This document shows, piece by piece, positions 38,936 through 50,533 of a stretch of DNA of 64,000 nt. This DNA is from Hedera helix. Taxonomy: Eukaryota; Streptophyta; Magnoliopsida; Apiales; Araliaceae. The stretch covers positions 6,424,231-6,488,230 of the forward strand of contig OX359285.1 in NCBI GenBank assembly GCA_947179155.2, read 5' to 3'. The first letter of the stretch is position 1. Each line of letters starts with the position of its first letter. A program made the translations under genes and the position numbers. Under the pieces are notes generated by a model. It saw only the letters and a list, made by a program, of their open reading frames with translations, searched no databases and was not told where the DNA came from.

Positions 38936-39123
38936 GTTATTCACCAACAGGCGGCAATCCGCTCCGTAAGGTTATTCCCACAATTTAATAGAATTTGAGT
39001 ACAAAGAGTTATTCACCAAACAGGCGGCAATCCGCTCCGTAAGGTTATTCTCAGAGATTAATAATGAATGAATACGAAAGGTTATTCACCAACAGGCGGC
39101 AATCCGCTCCGTAAGGTTATTCC
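38936..39123 (-). repeat. Three 72-bp tandem units with a GCGG-CAAT-CCGC hairpin in the 3' LTR
   Basis: GTTATTCACCAA(A)CAGGCGG followed by CAATCCGCTCCGTAAGG starts at 38936, 39008 and 39081. Each copy can form a four-pair GC stem with a CAAT loop. It lies downstream of the TATA box in the transcribed part of the LTR; the same array is at 46628-46815. Confidence 0.9.
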
Positions 39124-39550
39124 CACAATTTAATACATGGAAATAAAAGGCACGTCTTATGAGTAAGGAAGAAACAATATTATTATCGAGAATCAAATAA
39201 TGATAATCCCTTACCATAGTATGTTTGAATAATGGAAGATGAAAAAGATGGTATCCCTTACCTCAACACGTGACTGGATATTGATTTAAATGAGGTTGAT
39301 TAACTTGAACAGTACACGTATACTTATAGATCTTCACAAATACTCAAGATGACTTAAGCACACTTAGAGAGAACTTTCACAAGAAGTATTTAGAGAGAGA
39401 AAGAAAGAACAAGTAAGGAAGTTTATGAAAAATCCTTAAGTTAAGGCTTCTATTTATAGCCAAAAATCTTATCATTCATTTAATCTAAACCATTCATTTA
39501 AAGATCATCTTTTAATCTACACCATCCATTTCAAATATTATATTATCTTT

Positions 39551-39805
39551 AATCTACACCATTCATTTCATATCACCTAATAATCACCTAACTTTATATT
39601 ATAAACAAATCAATTTAATTATTCAACAATAATTCACACTTTAATCTACACCATTTATTTCATATCACCTAATAATCACCTAACTTTATATTATAAACAA
39701 ATCAATTCAATTATTCAACAATAATTCACACTTTAATCTACACCATTCATTTCATATCACCTAATAATCACCTAACTTTATATTATAAACAAATAACTTT
39801 ATCAA
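39551..39805 (-). repeat. 91-92 bp direct repeats just upstream of the LTR TATA box (3' LTR)
   Basis: AATCTACACCATTCATTTCA recurs at 39551, 39643 (one mismatch) and 39734, each followed by the same CACCTAATAATCACCTAAC stretch. On the minus strand these units end about 90 bp before the TATA box, where enhancer repeats would act. The copy in the other LTR is at 47243-47497. Confidence 0.9.
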
Positions 39806-40596
39806 TTCAATTATTATGACTAATTGTTATAAATACAGTATAGTTAGCTCTTAGATATCAAGTCAATAAATTAATGAAATACAACTGTTTAAATAACATC
39901 ATAATAGAGATAACAATAATGTAAAATAAAGCATACGTTACTGTGTAATGACAATTATTGATTCAATAATGTGAATTACTGTGCATATGTTACTGTGACA
40001 ATTATTAGGTTTAATAATTTTAAAAACAGTGCAACAACAATTATTGACTCAATGATATAAAATACAGTGTAATGACAATTATTAAATCAATAATGCAAAA
40101 TACTGTGTAACAACAATTATTGAATTGATAATATAAAATATTATGCAGTGACAATTATCGATGAAATGATGCGTAACAGTTACGGTGTCAATTATCAGAC
40201 CAAAAATATGAGACACTATGCAATACCGTGTGTTACTGTAGAGTACCGAGTGCTACAGAAAATACCAATAACTACCGTATGCTACTATTCTTTTATCACC
40301 GGTATTTTAACAGTTCCGTTGACTATTTTTATTTAAAAAGGTTATTTCTGTCGTTTTCTATATTCGACAAATATTCCGTTGTGGGGTCCACCAATAATTT
40401 GTTATTTCGGCGCCGTCGGACCAAACGAATATTCCCCGACCAAACAAATATTCCCTGACAAAGCGAATATTGTCCGACAAAATAAAATTTGCACATAACA
40501 TCCTTAACTTTTAACTTTATCGATTTAACCACTTACTGTTTAAAAAATATCTATATGAAGAAAAATTAAATTTTGTATTTCATAAAATTCGGGGTC

Positions 40597-43500
40597 TTAC
40601 AACCTCCCCTCCTTATGAAATTTCGTCCCCGAAATTGACGTACCTGACATATCGAAGAGGTAAGGATACTTAGATTTCATCTCAGATTCTAGCTCCCAGG
40701 TCATTTCCTCAGTATCTTGGTTCCTCCATAAAACCTTAACTTGAGGTATAACCTTTGAGCGTAGGATCTGCTCCTTCTTATCCAGGATCTTAACAGGTAC
40801 TTCCTCGTATGTTAAATCCTCTGCTATAACGTCTGGTTCTAACTCAATGACGTGGTTTGGGTCCTTCACATATTTACGTAACATAGATATGTGAAAAACG
40901 TTATGGATGCGAGACATACTTGGTGGTAGGGCTAGTCTGTAGGCTACGGTTCCTATTCGATCGAGGATTTCAAATGGGCCAATAAATCGAAGGTTGAGCT
41001 TTCCTCTCTTTCCGAATCTCGTAACCCCTTTCCATGGAGAAACACGTAAGAATCCATGATCTCCGACGTTGAAACTTTCGTCTCTCCGATGAAGATCAGC
41101 ATAACTCTTTTGTCGTTCTTGTGCGGTCTGTATTCGTTGTCGGATCATTTGGATCTTTTCGGTCGTCAAGCGTACCAACTCGGGTCCCAACAATTTTGCT
41201 TCTCCTACCTCATTCCAACATATTGGAGAGCGACACTTCCTTCCATACAATGCCTCGAATGGAGCCATGCCTATGCTTGCTTGGTAACTGTTGTTGTAAG
41301 AAAATTCCACCAACGGCAAGTACTTATCCCAACTTCCTTTGAAGTCTAATACACAAAGTCTCAAAAGATCTTCGAGGGTCTGGATCGTCCTTTCCGATTG
41401 TCCGTCCGTTTGAGGATGGTATGCAGAACTAAAACGTAGTTCAGTGCCCATAGCTTTTTGTAGACTGATCCAAAAGCGTGAAGTGAATCTAGGATCTCAA
41501 TCAGAAACTATGGAAACTCGCATGCCATGCAATCTCACGATCTCATTTATGTACATACCGGCAAGACGTTCAAGTGAAAAGTTTTCTCGTATAGGCAAGA
41601 AATGAGCAGATTTTGTCAATCTATCTACGATCACCCAAATTGCATCTAAGCCTTGAGAAACTTTTGGAAGACCCGTCACGAAGTCCATATTGATGTGTTC
41701 CCACTTCCATTCGGGAACTTCAAGTGATTGTAATGGACCTTTAGGAACTTGATGTTCTGCCTTGACACGTTGACAAGTTAGGCACCTTGAGATAAACTCC
41801 GCAATCTCTCTTTTCATATTGTTCCACCAAAATGTATGTCGAAGATCTCGATACATCTTGGTACCTCCTGGGTGGATTGCGAACGGCGTGTTGTGTGCTT
41901 CCATCATGATTTTATGCTTTAATTCAGGATCGTTAGGAACACAGAGTCGAGAGTTGACTCGAAGTATTCCTTTCTCGTCGATTCTTGCTTCGGGAATGGC
42001 ACCTTCTTGTACTTTCTTTATCATGTTTATCAGTTCCGGATCGGTAGCTTGAGCAGCTTTAATTTTATCGATTAAAGTTGGTTCTACTCGCACGTGAGCA
42101 ATCTTCGAGTGGGTCCCTGGTGTCTTTAGCTCTATCTCCATCTTTTGCAAGTCGTACAAAATACACTTTTGTGTTGTCAGCAGTGCACTTGTACTTGCAT
42201 AAGATTTTCTGCTCAAAGCGTCAGCTACAACGTTCGCCTTTCCCGGGTGATACTGGATTGTGTGGTCATAATCCTTTAACAGCTCAAGCCAACGTCGTTG
42301 TCGCATGTTGAGTTCCTTCTGGGTGAAGAAATACTTGAGACTTTTATGATCCGTATAGATATCCACTTTTTCTCCGTACAAGTAGTGTCTCCAGATCTTC
42401 AACGCGAAAACGACTGCTGCCAACTCTAGATCATGAGTAGGATAATTTTTCTCATAATCTTTGAGTTGTCGAGAGGCGTAGGCTATAACCTTTCCATGTT
42501 GCATAAGGACACAGCCTAGACCTTTGCCAGAAGCATCGCTGTAGATAACAAATTCTCCTGATCCTGATGGTATGGTCAGAACAGGAGCTGAAACCAGTCT
42601 CTTCTTGAGTTCTTGGAAACTTTTCTCGCATTCCTCGCTCCATATGAATTTTGTGCTTTTCCGAGTAAGCTGCGTTAATGGAGTGGCGATTCGAGAAAAT
42701 CCTTCTACGAATCTCCGATAATAACCAGCTAGACCCAGAAAACTTTGGACTTCGGTTACTGTTTTGGGTTGTTCCCAATTTAGTACCGTTTCAATCTTCG
42801 CAGGATCGACTGATATTCCTTGACTAGAAATCACATGCCCAAGAAACGCGACCTCCTCAAGCCAGAACTCACATTTCTTCAACTTGGCATATAATTTGTT
42901 TTCACGGAGCTTTTGTAGTATCAATCTCAGGTGTTGTTCATGATCCTCGCGACTCTTGGAGTATATGAGGATGTCATCAATAAAGACAACCACAAAATGA
43001 TCCAAATGTTCCTTGAATATCCGGTTCATCATGTCCATGAAAGCTGCAGGAGCATTAGTTAGTCCAAAAGGCATGACTAAGAACTCATAATGCCCATAAC
43101 GAGTTCTGAAAGCAGTCTTTGGAATGTCCTCAGCTTTAACCTTTAACTGATGATATCCAGAACGGAGATCAATCTTTGAGAAATGTTGAGCGCCTTGCAA
43201 TTGATCAAACATGTCATCAATCCGAGGTAACGGGTACCTGTTCTTGATGGTGACATGGTTCAATTCTCGGTAGTCAATGCACAATCTCATACTCCCGTCT
43301 TTCTTCTTCACAAATAAAACAGGAGCACCCCAAGGTGATGCACTCGGACGAATGAAACCGGTATCCAACAATTCCTGTAGTTGGACTTTTAACTCTTGAA
43401 GTTCAATGGGAGCCATTCGGTAGGGAGCTTTGGAAATGGGCTTGGTACCGGGTTCAAGATCAATATAAAAATCAATTTCACGGTTTGGGGATAAGCCAGG

Positions 43501-45243
43501 AAGTTCTTCAGGAAAAACGTCAGGAAACTCATTAACAATGGGAATATCATTCAAGTTTGACGTATTTTTGTTCAAATCAGTGACATGAGCTAAAAAGGCT
43601 TGACATCCGTTTTTCAATAAACGAATGGCTTTATGGCTAGAAATAACAGTTATAGATTTCAATGGTTTAGTTGCTTGAATTTGCATGACAGGTTGATTAG
43701 GAATATGAAAACTAATAATCTTATGAAAACAATCAATTTTAGCATGATGGGTAGTCAACCAATCAATTCCTAAAATCACATCAAATTCACGCATCTCCAA
43801 AGAAATAAGGTCAACAGGTAATGTGAGGTTGTTGATTTGAACTAGGCAAGATTTATAGACAGTAGATGTAATGGTCATTTCTCCTAATGGGGTTTCAACT
43901 GATAAGTCAAAGTCCAAGTTTTCAGGAGTTAAGTTTAAACGCTGAGCACATGCAGGTGAGATAAAAGAATGGGTAGAGCCAGTATCTAACAAAGCGTAGA
44001 CTTCACGAGAATTTATGAATAGCTTACCGGTTATCACCTCGTTCGAGTTTCGCGCCATTTGGGATGTCACAACAAAAGCTCTCCCTTGAACTACAGATTT
44101 TCCCTTATCCGCGTTAGCTTTTGGTATCATCATTGCAGCTGGACTTGATTTTGTGGCAGGACAAAACCGCGCAAGATGACCCTCTTTCCCACAACTGTAG
44201 CACTTTTTGGACTGCAGTGTACAGTTTGGGCTGATGTGACTTTCCTGACCACACCTATAGCATCTCACTGGTGGTCGATCTTCTCCCCTTGAAACTGGGG
44301 TCGGTGCTGGTGTTGGTACTGGTGCTGGTGCCCTTCCATAATTATTATGGAATCTCTTTCTTTTGAAATTGTTCCCACTAGATTCTCCTCTTCTGTTATT
44401 TGGTGTGGAATTACCACCGAAGTGTTGGTTACCTCCTCGATGGTTCTCGTTCCTGTGGTTGTTGTCACTCCTTTCTCTATGCTGATCATTAACTCTTGCC
44501 TGCAATGTTTCATCTGTTTGCTCCACCCTTTGAGCCCTATCCACAACATCTGAATACAAACTAAATTTATGAGAGCTAAGTTGTTGACGAATTTTGAATC
44601 TCAAACCTCTTAGGAACATCCGACTCATTCGTGCTTCGTCATCCACAAGATGGGTGACAAAGCGAGATAACTCGGCAAACTTAGCTTCATATTGGGAGAC
44701 TGTCATGTTTCCCTGCTCCAACTTAATGAATTCCACTTTCTTCATATGGCGGATGCTTTCTGGGAAGTACTTCTCGTTAAACAATTCTTCGAATTCTGTC
44801 CAAGACATTTCGAGTGCTGAAGGTTGAATACGTTTTACCGCTTCCCACCAATGGTCTGCCTCACCTCGTAACATAAAAGTGGCAAATGGCACCTTCTGAT
44901 CATCAGCGCATTGTAAGACATCAAGTATTTTTGTCGTCTGCTTCAGCCATGCCTCCGCTTTGAGTGGGTCAGGCTTCCCGTGGAATTCAGGTGGTCCTAA
45001 TTCTTTAAATTGCTTAACAGTGACCATCCTCAAATTGCCAGCGTTTCTACCGTTATTATTGACTGGATTTCCTCTTCCTTGATTCTGTATGAACTGCATG
45101 AAATTCCTAAAGAATCCATCGTTCATCATGTTATCAGGAACATTATTTCCTGAGTTGGCAGGAGGATTGTTTGGGGCCTCTTGATTCTCGGCTACATTTG
45201 CTTCGGGTATTCCATAGTTAACCTCTTGATTTTCAGATGCCAT
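40597..45243 (-). pseudogene. Chromovirus gag-pol polyprotein with one internal stop
   Basis: One 1549-codon frame runs from ATG at 45243 (MASENQEV) to the TAA at 40597-40599. Gag covers residues about 80-260 (capsid words HWWEAVKR, FNEKYFPESIR). Two CCHC zinc knuckles are at 328-341 and 348-361. Protease has LLDTGSTHSF with Asp420; RT runs from about 600 with FIDD at 755-758; RNase H has SDASGKGLG at 902-910. Integrase has its zinc site from His1115 to CLTC (1154-1157) and WEHINMDF, with core Asp1187. The C-terminus carries a chromodomain-like VKVLWRNQD/MTWELESEM stretch, expected to guide insertion to heterochromatin. A TGA at 41497-41499, codon 1249, cuts integrase after VSIVSD; the frame continues unbroken after it. 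Everything else seems intact. Confidence 0.95.
40602..40614 (-). other. Polypurine tract of the chromovirus
   Basis: Minus-strand AAGGAGGGGAGGT sits directly before the 3' LTR. It also encodes the last residues of the polyprotein (EGR), and the TAA stop (40597-40599) lies inside the LTR terminus. Confidence 0.9.
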
Positions 45244-45424
45244 ACCTAACTGTGGTCACAAAATAAATGTTAGTTCAAATAAACTGACTCATCACTTCAT
45301 GTTCCTACATTCAAATCGACTCATTAGATAATAAAATCTATTTTAGGTAGGACACACTAGTGACTGATTCTATTCGTCTCTCCCCTCCTAGTTCTACCCC
45401 AGATCTCCATTAAAGACCATATCC

Positions 45425-45442
45425 CTAAGCTCTGATGCCAAC
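45425..45442 (-). other. Primer-binding site of the chromovirus
   Basis: On the minus strand TTGGCATCAGAGCTTAGG begins right after the 5' LTR. It matches the usual initiator-Met form TGGTATCAGAGC at all but one position. Confidence 0.85.
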
Positions 45443-46627
45443 TGTGACGCCCCCAAATCTGGGCCCACACAGCCCAAACTTGAGTCGTCAAAATACTACA
45501 ACAAAATTATTACAACAAAGCACAACGTACAACAATACAGTGTATAATAATACACAACTAAGTCTTCATTATTATTGCCACACTATTTTACAAAACGTGA
45601 AGACTATGATAACTATTCCTCGGACCCTCACTCCATTCCCCGGCTAGACCCTGTTATGTTTTCATCTCCTGTTGAAAAACAATGGAACAAAAGAAAGGGT
45701 GAGCTCAAATAGCCCAGTAAAGAATATCATGACTAAGATAATGACGAATAAATTATCATTAGTCTTCAACAGTTGAGTTCTTGATAGAATACGATAGACT
45801 ACAAGGTTTATATCAAAAACTGCAGTTAAATTCTTAAACAACGTTCAGATCAATAATAGCAGCGGAATGAGTAATCTATTAGAAGAATAATGCAGACTAT
45901 AATGTCCACTCGGTTCTCTTTTTAGGAAAAACATCATCAACTTTTATCATCTGAAATATCATTAGTCAAGATAATACAAATTCACAGTTCCTGATCATAA
46001 TCATGCACATCAACAGTTCATCTTTGTACTACGGGCCAAAGATATTCAATATAGCACCAACGGTCATGATTATACCAGATTCAGCCTTTGGTCATAATCA
46101 TACCAAACAACAGTTCATCTTTGCACTACGGGCCAAAGAGAACATTCACCACGTGCCATAAAAGACACCGAACAGATGTATCGCCTTTAACCTATTATAT
46201 CGCCTTTAACCTATCATCTGTTCAACAAATATATCACATCTGTGCCCCCGGCCACAGATATTCACAACAGCTTGATTTTTGGATGATTAGAATGATATAA
46301 ATGATGAACAGAAGAAATAGGATAACAATAAGTATCGGAAGTTTACTTTGTACAGATTCAAATAATGTCCAAATTGTCAACATGATGTGGAGTGAAATTC
46401 AAGATCCACAGTTCAGAATAACGGTTACAATTCAATAGAAAGGTTCACGTAAATAGGAAGGTTCAGTTGAAATAATGAAGTTCAACTATTATGGAACATA
46501 TAATATTTTCAGGAATTATAGAAGCAATAGTTCCATAATAAATTTCGATTTAGGAGTATGAAAGAAAATAATATCCCTTACCGTAGCAGGTTTGATTAAC
46601 AAAAGGTGAAGGAAATTAATACAAAGG

Positions 46628-46815
46628 GTTATTCACCAACAGGCGGCAATCCGCTCCGTAAGGTTATTCCCACAATTTAATAGAATTTGAGTACAAAGAG
46701 TTATTCACCAAACAGGCGGCAATCCGCTCCGTAAGGTTATTCTCAGAGATTAATAATGAATGAATACGAAAGGTTATTCACCAACAGGCGGCAATCCGCT
46801 CCGTAAGGTTATTCC
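46628..46815 (-). repeat. 72-bp hairpin repeat array, 5' LTR copy
   Basis: This is the counterpart of 38936-39123: three units with the GCGG-CAAT-CCGC stem. Confidence 0.9.
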
Positions 46816-47242
46816 CACAATTTAATACATGGAAATAAAAGGCACGTCTTATGAGTAAGGAAGAAACAATATTATTATCGAGAATCAAATAATGATAATC
46901 CCTTACCATAGTATGTTTGAATAATGGAAGATGAAAAAGATGGTATCCCTTACCTCAACACGTGACTGGATATTGATTTAAATGAGGTTGATTAACTTGA
47001 ACAGTACACGTATACTTATAGATCTTCACAAATACTCAAGATGACTTAAGCACACTTAGAGAGAACTTTCACAAGAAGTATTTAGAGAGAGAAAGAAAGA
47101 ACAAGTAAGGAAGTTTATGAAAAATCCTTAAGTTAAGGCTTCTATTTATAGCCAAAAATCTTATCATTCATTTAATCTAAACCATTCATTTAAAGATCAT
47201 CTTTTAATCTACACCATCCATTTCAAATATTATATTATCTTT

Positions 47243-47497
47243 AATCTACACCATTCATTTCATATCACCTAATAATCACCTAACTTTATATTATAAACAA
47301 ATCAATTTAATTATTCAACAATAATTCACACTTTAATCTACACCATTCATTTCATATCACCTAATAATCACCTAACTTTATATTATAAACAAATCAATTC
47401 AATTATTCAACAATAATTCACACTTTAATCTACACCATTCATTTCATATCACCTAATAATCACCTAACTTTATATTATAAACAAATAACTTTATCAA
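47243..47497 (-). repeat. 91-92 bp upstream direct repeats, 5' LTR copy
   Basis: This is the counterpart of 39551-39805. Located just upstream of the active-strand TATA box, it could influence transcription of the element. Confidence 0.9.
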
Positions 47498-48293
47498 TTC
47501 AATTATTATGACTAATTGTTATAAATACAGTATAGTTAGCTCTTAGATATCAAGTCAATAAATTAATGAAATACAACTGTTTAAATAACATCATAATAGA
47601 GATAACAATAATGTAAAATAAAGCATACGTTACTGTGTAATGACAATTATTGATTCAATAATGTGAATTACTGTACATATGTTACTGTGACAATTATTAG
47701 GTTTAATAATTTTAAAAACAGTGCAACAACAATTATTGACTCAATGATATAAAATACAGTGTAATGACAATTATTAAATCAATAATGCAAAATACTGTGT
47801 AACAACAATTATTGAATTGATAATATAAAATATTATGCAGTGACAATTATCGATGAAATGATGCGTAACAGTTACGGTGTCAATTATCAGACCAAAAATA
47901 TGAGACACTATGCAATACCGTGTGTTACTGTAGAGTACCGAGTGCTACAGAAAATACCAATAACTACCGTATGCTACTATTCTTTTATCACCGGTATTTT
48001 AACAGTTCCGTTGACTATTTTTATTTAAAAAGGTTATTTCTATCGTTTTCTATATCCGACAAATATTCCGTTGTGGGGTCCACCAATAATTTGTTATTTC
48101 GGCGCCGTCGGACCAAACGAATATTCCCCGACCAAACGAATATTCCCCGACAAAGCGAATATTGTCCGACAAAATAAAATTTGCACATAACATACTTAAC
48201 TTTTAACTTTATCGATTTAACCACTTACTGTTTAAAAAATATCTATATGAAGAAAAATTAAATTTTGTATTTCATAAAATTCGGGGTCTTACA

Positions 48294-49673
48294 GTACTGA
48301 CAGTAGAACCTCCGATCCCCCCCTTAATTGGTGGAGGCGGTTCATAGTAGGGTTTTCCCCTTATCTCGTCCAAAATAAGTACTCTGTCAGTGTTTAATGG
48401 AGTATATACCTTCGGTGGCTGTTTCGGACGGAACGGCAGTTTCTCGGTCTAAGGTGGTACTGCTGTCTTTGGACCAATCCGATCCCACACCCCAGGCTTG
48501 GATCCTTCCCCCTTGGGCCGAGCTGCCACCTCCTGTGCCGGTGTAAGGTTGTTCATTGCTTCCTCTATCGATATCAATTTTTCAGCCCTCTCGTAGGCGT
48601 CGACCAAATCTTTAGAAGGGTTGAACATGATATTTTTAGTAATTTCTTAGACCGGCTAACATCCAACCCGGTGGTGAAGAATCCCAAGGCCTGAGTCACA
48701 TTGAGTTCCGCCATAGTCCCGACAGCATCCCTGAACCTCTGTACGTATTGTGTCAGGGATTCATTACTCCTCTGCCTGATCTGCATCAGCGAAGCGGTAA
48801 GCTTCCCTCTCCTTTTATTGCTTCCGAATCGCTCATGGAACTTGTCGGTGAGTTCTCTCCATGAATTGATGCTACCCGGGGGCAAGGACACCACCCATTG
48901 CTTTGCCGCCTTTGTAAGCGTAGTCACAAAGATTTTGCACATCCCCGCCTCCGAGTGATTGAAATAACCCATCACTATCTCATATCCATGGGTTTGGTCA
49001 AATGGATCTCCAGTGCCATTGTACGTATCCAAAGGCGGCAACTTCATTTTTGGGTCTGCTTTCTCCTGGTTAATAGCTGACGAGAAAGGCGACTTGCTGC
49101 TCAACGCCACCGCCTCTGGTTTCACCTCAGCTATCATTCGTTCCATTTCCGCCAGCCTTTCCATCAGAAGATCGGTAGGAGCTGGGCCCTGCTGTAAAGG
49201 CTCTTTTGCTGGGCCTTCGACTACCTGACCACCATTATTCACGTGGTGTTCGGTCCCAAGATGGTTCGGTTGACCCGGCCTCGAATCCTCCCGATGGCGA
49301 TCACCCCCCGAACCAGACCGACCCCGCCTCGGATCCTCCCGAAGGCGATCACCCTTCCAATCAGACCGTCCTCGCCTCGGATCATCCCGATGGCGATCAC
49401 CCTTCAAATCAAACCGTCCTCACCTCGGATCATCCCGATGACAGACACCTTCCGAATCAAAGCTATCCCGCCTCGGATCCTCCCGTGGGTACTCCTTCGG
49501 GACCCCCCATTCCTCGTATCTGAAGAAAAGTCCAACCTACGCCTCAACCTGTCTGACAGGGTCCCTTTCGACGTCGACCTCCCACCGCCAGGTCCCAAAC
49601 GATCCATCACCGAACCCTTAACAGCACGAGTTGATTTCCCCGTCGACGAACCAGTTTGCTCAACCTGTACCAT
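48294..49673 (-). pseudogene. Tat-lineage gag (5' part of the outer element)
   Basis: Gag starts at ATG 49673 (MVQVEQTGSS), about 95 bp after the 5' LTR. The N-terminal part is Arg/Asp-rich with repeated GDRHREDPRRGRS-like units (49250-49480), a tandem duplication of about 36-39 bp. The capsid region reads MGYFNHSEAGMCKIF, WRELTDKFHERFG and SLTQYVQRFRDAV. At least two frame changes are needed (near 49480 and near 48640), and there is a stop in the C-terminal portion. The chromovirus interrupts it at 48293 before the zinc-binding segment, which resumes at 37745. Confidence 0.85.
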
Positions 49674-49748
49674 GGCTGTCTGCTTCAATTATCAAACGAG
49701 ATTACTACCTCAACTCTCGTGAACAATGATTTCCGTTACACAGAGAGC

Positions 49749-49766
49749 CCCTCCTTCTAGCGCCAA
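49749..49766 (-). other. Primer-binding site of the Tat element
   Basis: Minus-strand TTGGCGCTAGAAGGAGGG follows the 5' LTR directly. Position and the TGGCGC start fit a PBS. I cannot assign the tRNA with certainty. Confidence 0.7.
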
Positions 49767-50326
49767 TGTTAACGCCTGATTTTGTAAGCACGTGGAAAAT
49801 CACAAAAGCACGAGCACCTGCAACCACAAAACCGTTAGACACCCCCAACACTAGCGACGAACTGGGCCGTCCGGGGATGCTCCGGTGTGAGAGTAAGTAG
49901 CAGGCCAAAAGCGTAACAATGGAGAACAATAATGCTGAAATTATTATAGTTCTGTGTAAGATATAAGAGTGTGTACCGTAATCCAGGAGCTAATGGCTTG
50001 TATTTATAGTGCATTTCATCCCCAGAGTCCACATTGGAGTGAGGTATCTCAATCCAAACCATCTTTGGATTATCCTTGTTGTCCATAGAAACCTTTCCTA
50101 ATCACACGCCTGACCTCCACGAAAACAGGAAAATGATTCCTAATAGGACTAAACCTCAATCACCCCAAGCCGTGCGGGAATTATCAACCGAGAACTGGGC
50201 CTCTCATCCCCGAGCCCAACTCAGCCGAACCCCCATGCCACAATGTTCATAACCAAAATACGAACCCAACCCATCATTTTTACCCAGCCCAGACGATATC
50301 CGGGTCGGACAAATCATATCCCAACA
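49767..50326 (-). repeat. 5' LTR of the Tat-lineage element
   Basis: 560 bp, partner of 29827-30388. The minus-strand TATA box is at 50001-50010. About 20 differences from its partner, including small indels near 50087 and 50296. Confidence 0.95.
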
Positions 50327-50395
50327 TATATATATATATATATAGAAAGAAAGAATTAAGTGTATATCTCTTATTTTATATATCATGCATACTCT

Positions 50396-50533
50396 TTTTA
50401 GTGACAGATCGGACGACGGTTTGATCCCTCGTTATAGGTTCGGTCCGTCACTAAACCTTTTAGCGACGGACTGAATCTTTAGCGACGGACCGAACCTATG
50501 ACAACAATACCATTGTCCGGTCTGTCGCTAGAT
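50396..50533. mobile_element. Small MITE with GCGACGGAC inverted repeats
   Basis: The left end TTTTTAGTGACAGATCGGAC and the inverse of the right end (TCTAGCGACAGACCGGAC) are inverted repeats. Inside, TTTAGCGACGGACYGAA recurs in both orientations. No target duplication is clear. Confidence 0.6.

Larger units (their letters stand above)
37751..40601 (-). repeat. 3' LTR of the chromovirus
   Basis: TGTGACGCCC..GTCTTACA on the plus strand. The minus-strand TATA box GCTATAAATA lies at 39451-39460. U3 (high coordinates) carries two families of direct repeats; U5 is at the low-coordinate end. It contains no gene; short frames here recur identically in the other LTR. Confidence 0.97.
37751..48293 (-). 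mobile_element. Young chromovirus (Tekay/Del type) nested in the Tat element
   Basis: The element is 10,543 bp long and flanked by GTACT at 37746-37750 and 48294-48298. Two LTRs of exactly 2851 bp differ at about 13 positions by eye (about 0.5%) with no indel, so the insertion is recent. Minus-strand order is LTR, PBS, gag-protease-RT-RNase H-integrase-chromodomain in one frame, PPT, LTR. The only coding lesion I see is one stop in integrase (41497-41499). At a generic plant rate of 1.3e-8 per site per year the LTR divergence means roughly 0.2 million years (inference). Confidence 0.95.
45443..48293 (-). repeat. 5' LTR of the chromovirus
   Basis: 2851 bp, the partner of 37751-40601 at a constant offset of 7692. 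Its minus-strand TATA box lies at 47143-47152, which should drive the element. Confidence 0.97.
29827..50326 (-). mobile_element. Outer Tat-lineage Ty3/gypsy retrotransposon, interrupted by a chromovirus
   Basis: The matching LTRs (29827-30388 and 49767-50326) are flanked by TATAT (29822-29826 and 50327-50331). Without the 10.5-kb insert at 37751-48293 and its extra 5-bp duplication, the element is about 9.95 kb. Minus-strand order is 5' LTR, PBS, gag, protease-RT-RNase H, archaeal-type RNase H, integrase, a spacer with a gene on the plus strand, PPT and 3' LTR. The tandem RNase H pair places it in the Tat branch. By eye the LTRs differ at about 20 positions (3-4%), including small indels. 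Coding regions have at least two nonsense and two frameshift changes besides the insertion, so it cannot move by itself. Confidence 0.9.

Noticed and set aside
37728..40532. Several 60-85 residue frames in the chromovirus LTR that recur identically at 45435-48224
   Set aside because: Identity follows from the LTR duplication; they have no domain features and lie in non-coding LTR sequence.
33638..49673. An endogenous virus (caulimovirus-like) as explanation for the RT-bearing sequences
   Set aside because: LTRs, PBS, PPT, integrase and 5-bp target duplications define Ty3/gypsy retrotransposons; no movement protein is visible.
48701..49722. Several plus-strand frames of 60-160 residues
   Set aside because: They are antisense shadows of the Arg/Pro-rich Tat gag; no independent start context or domain.
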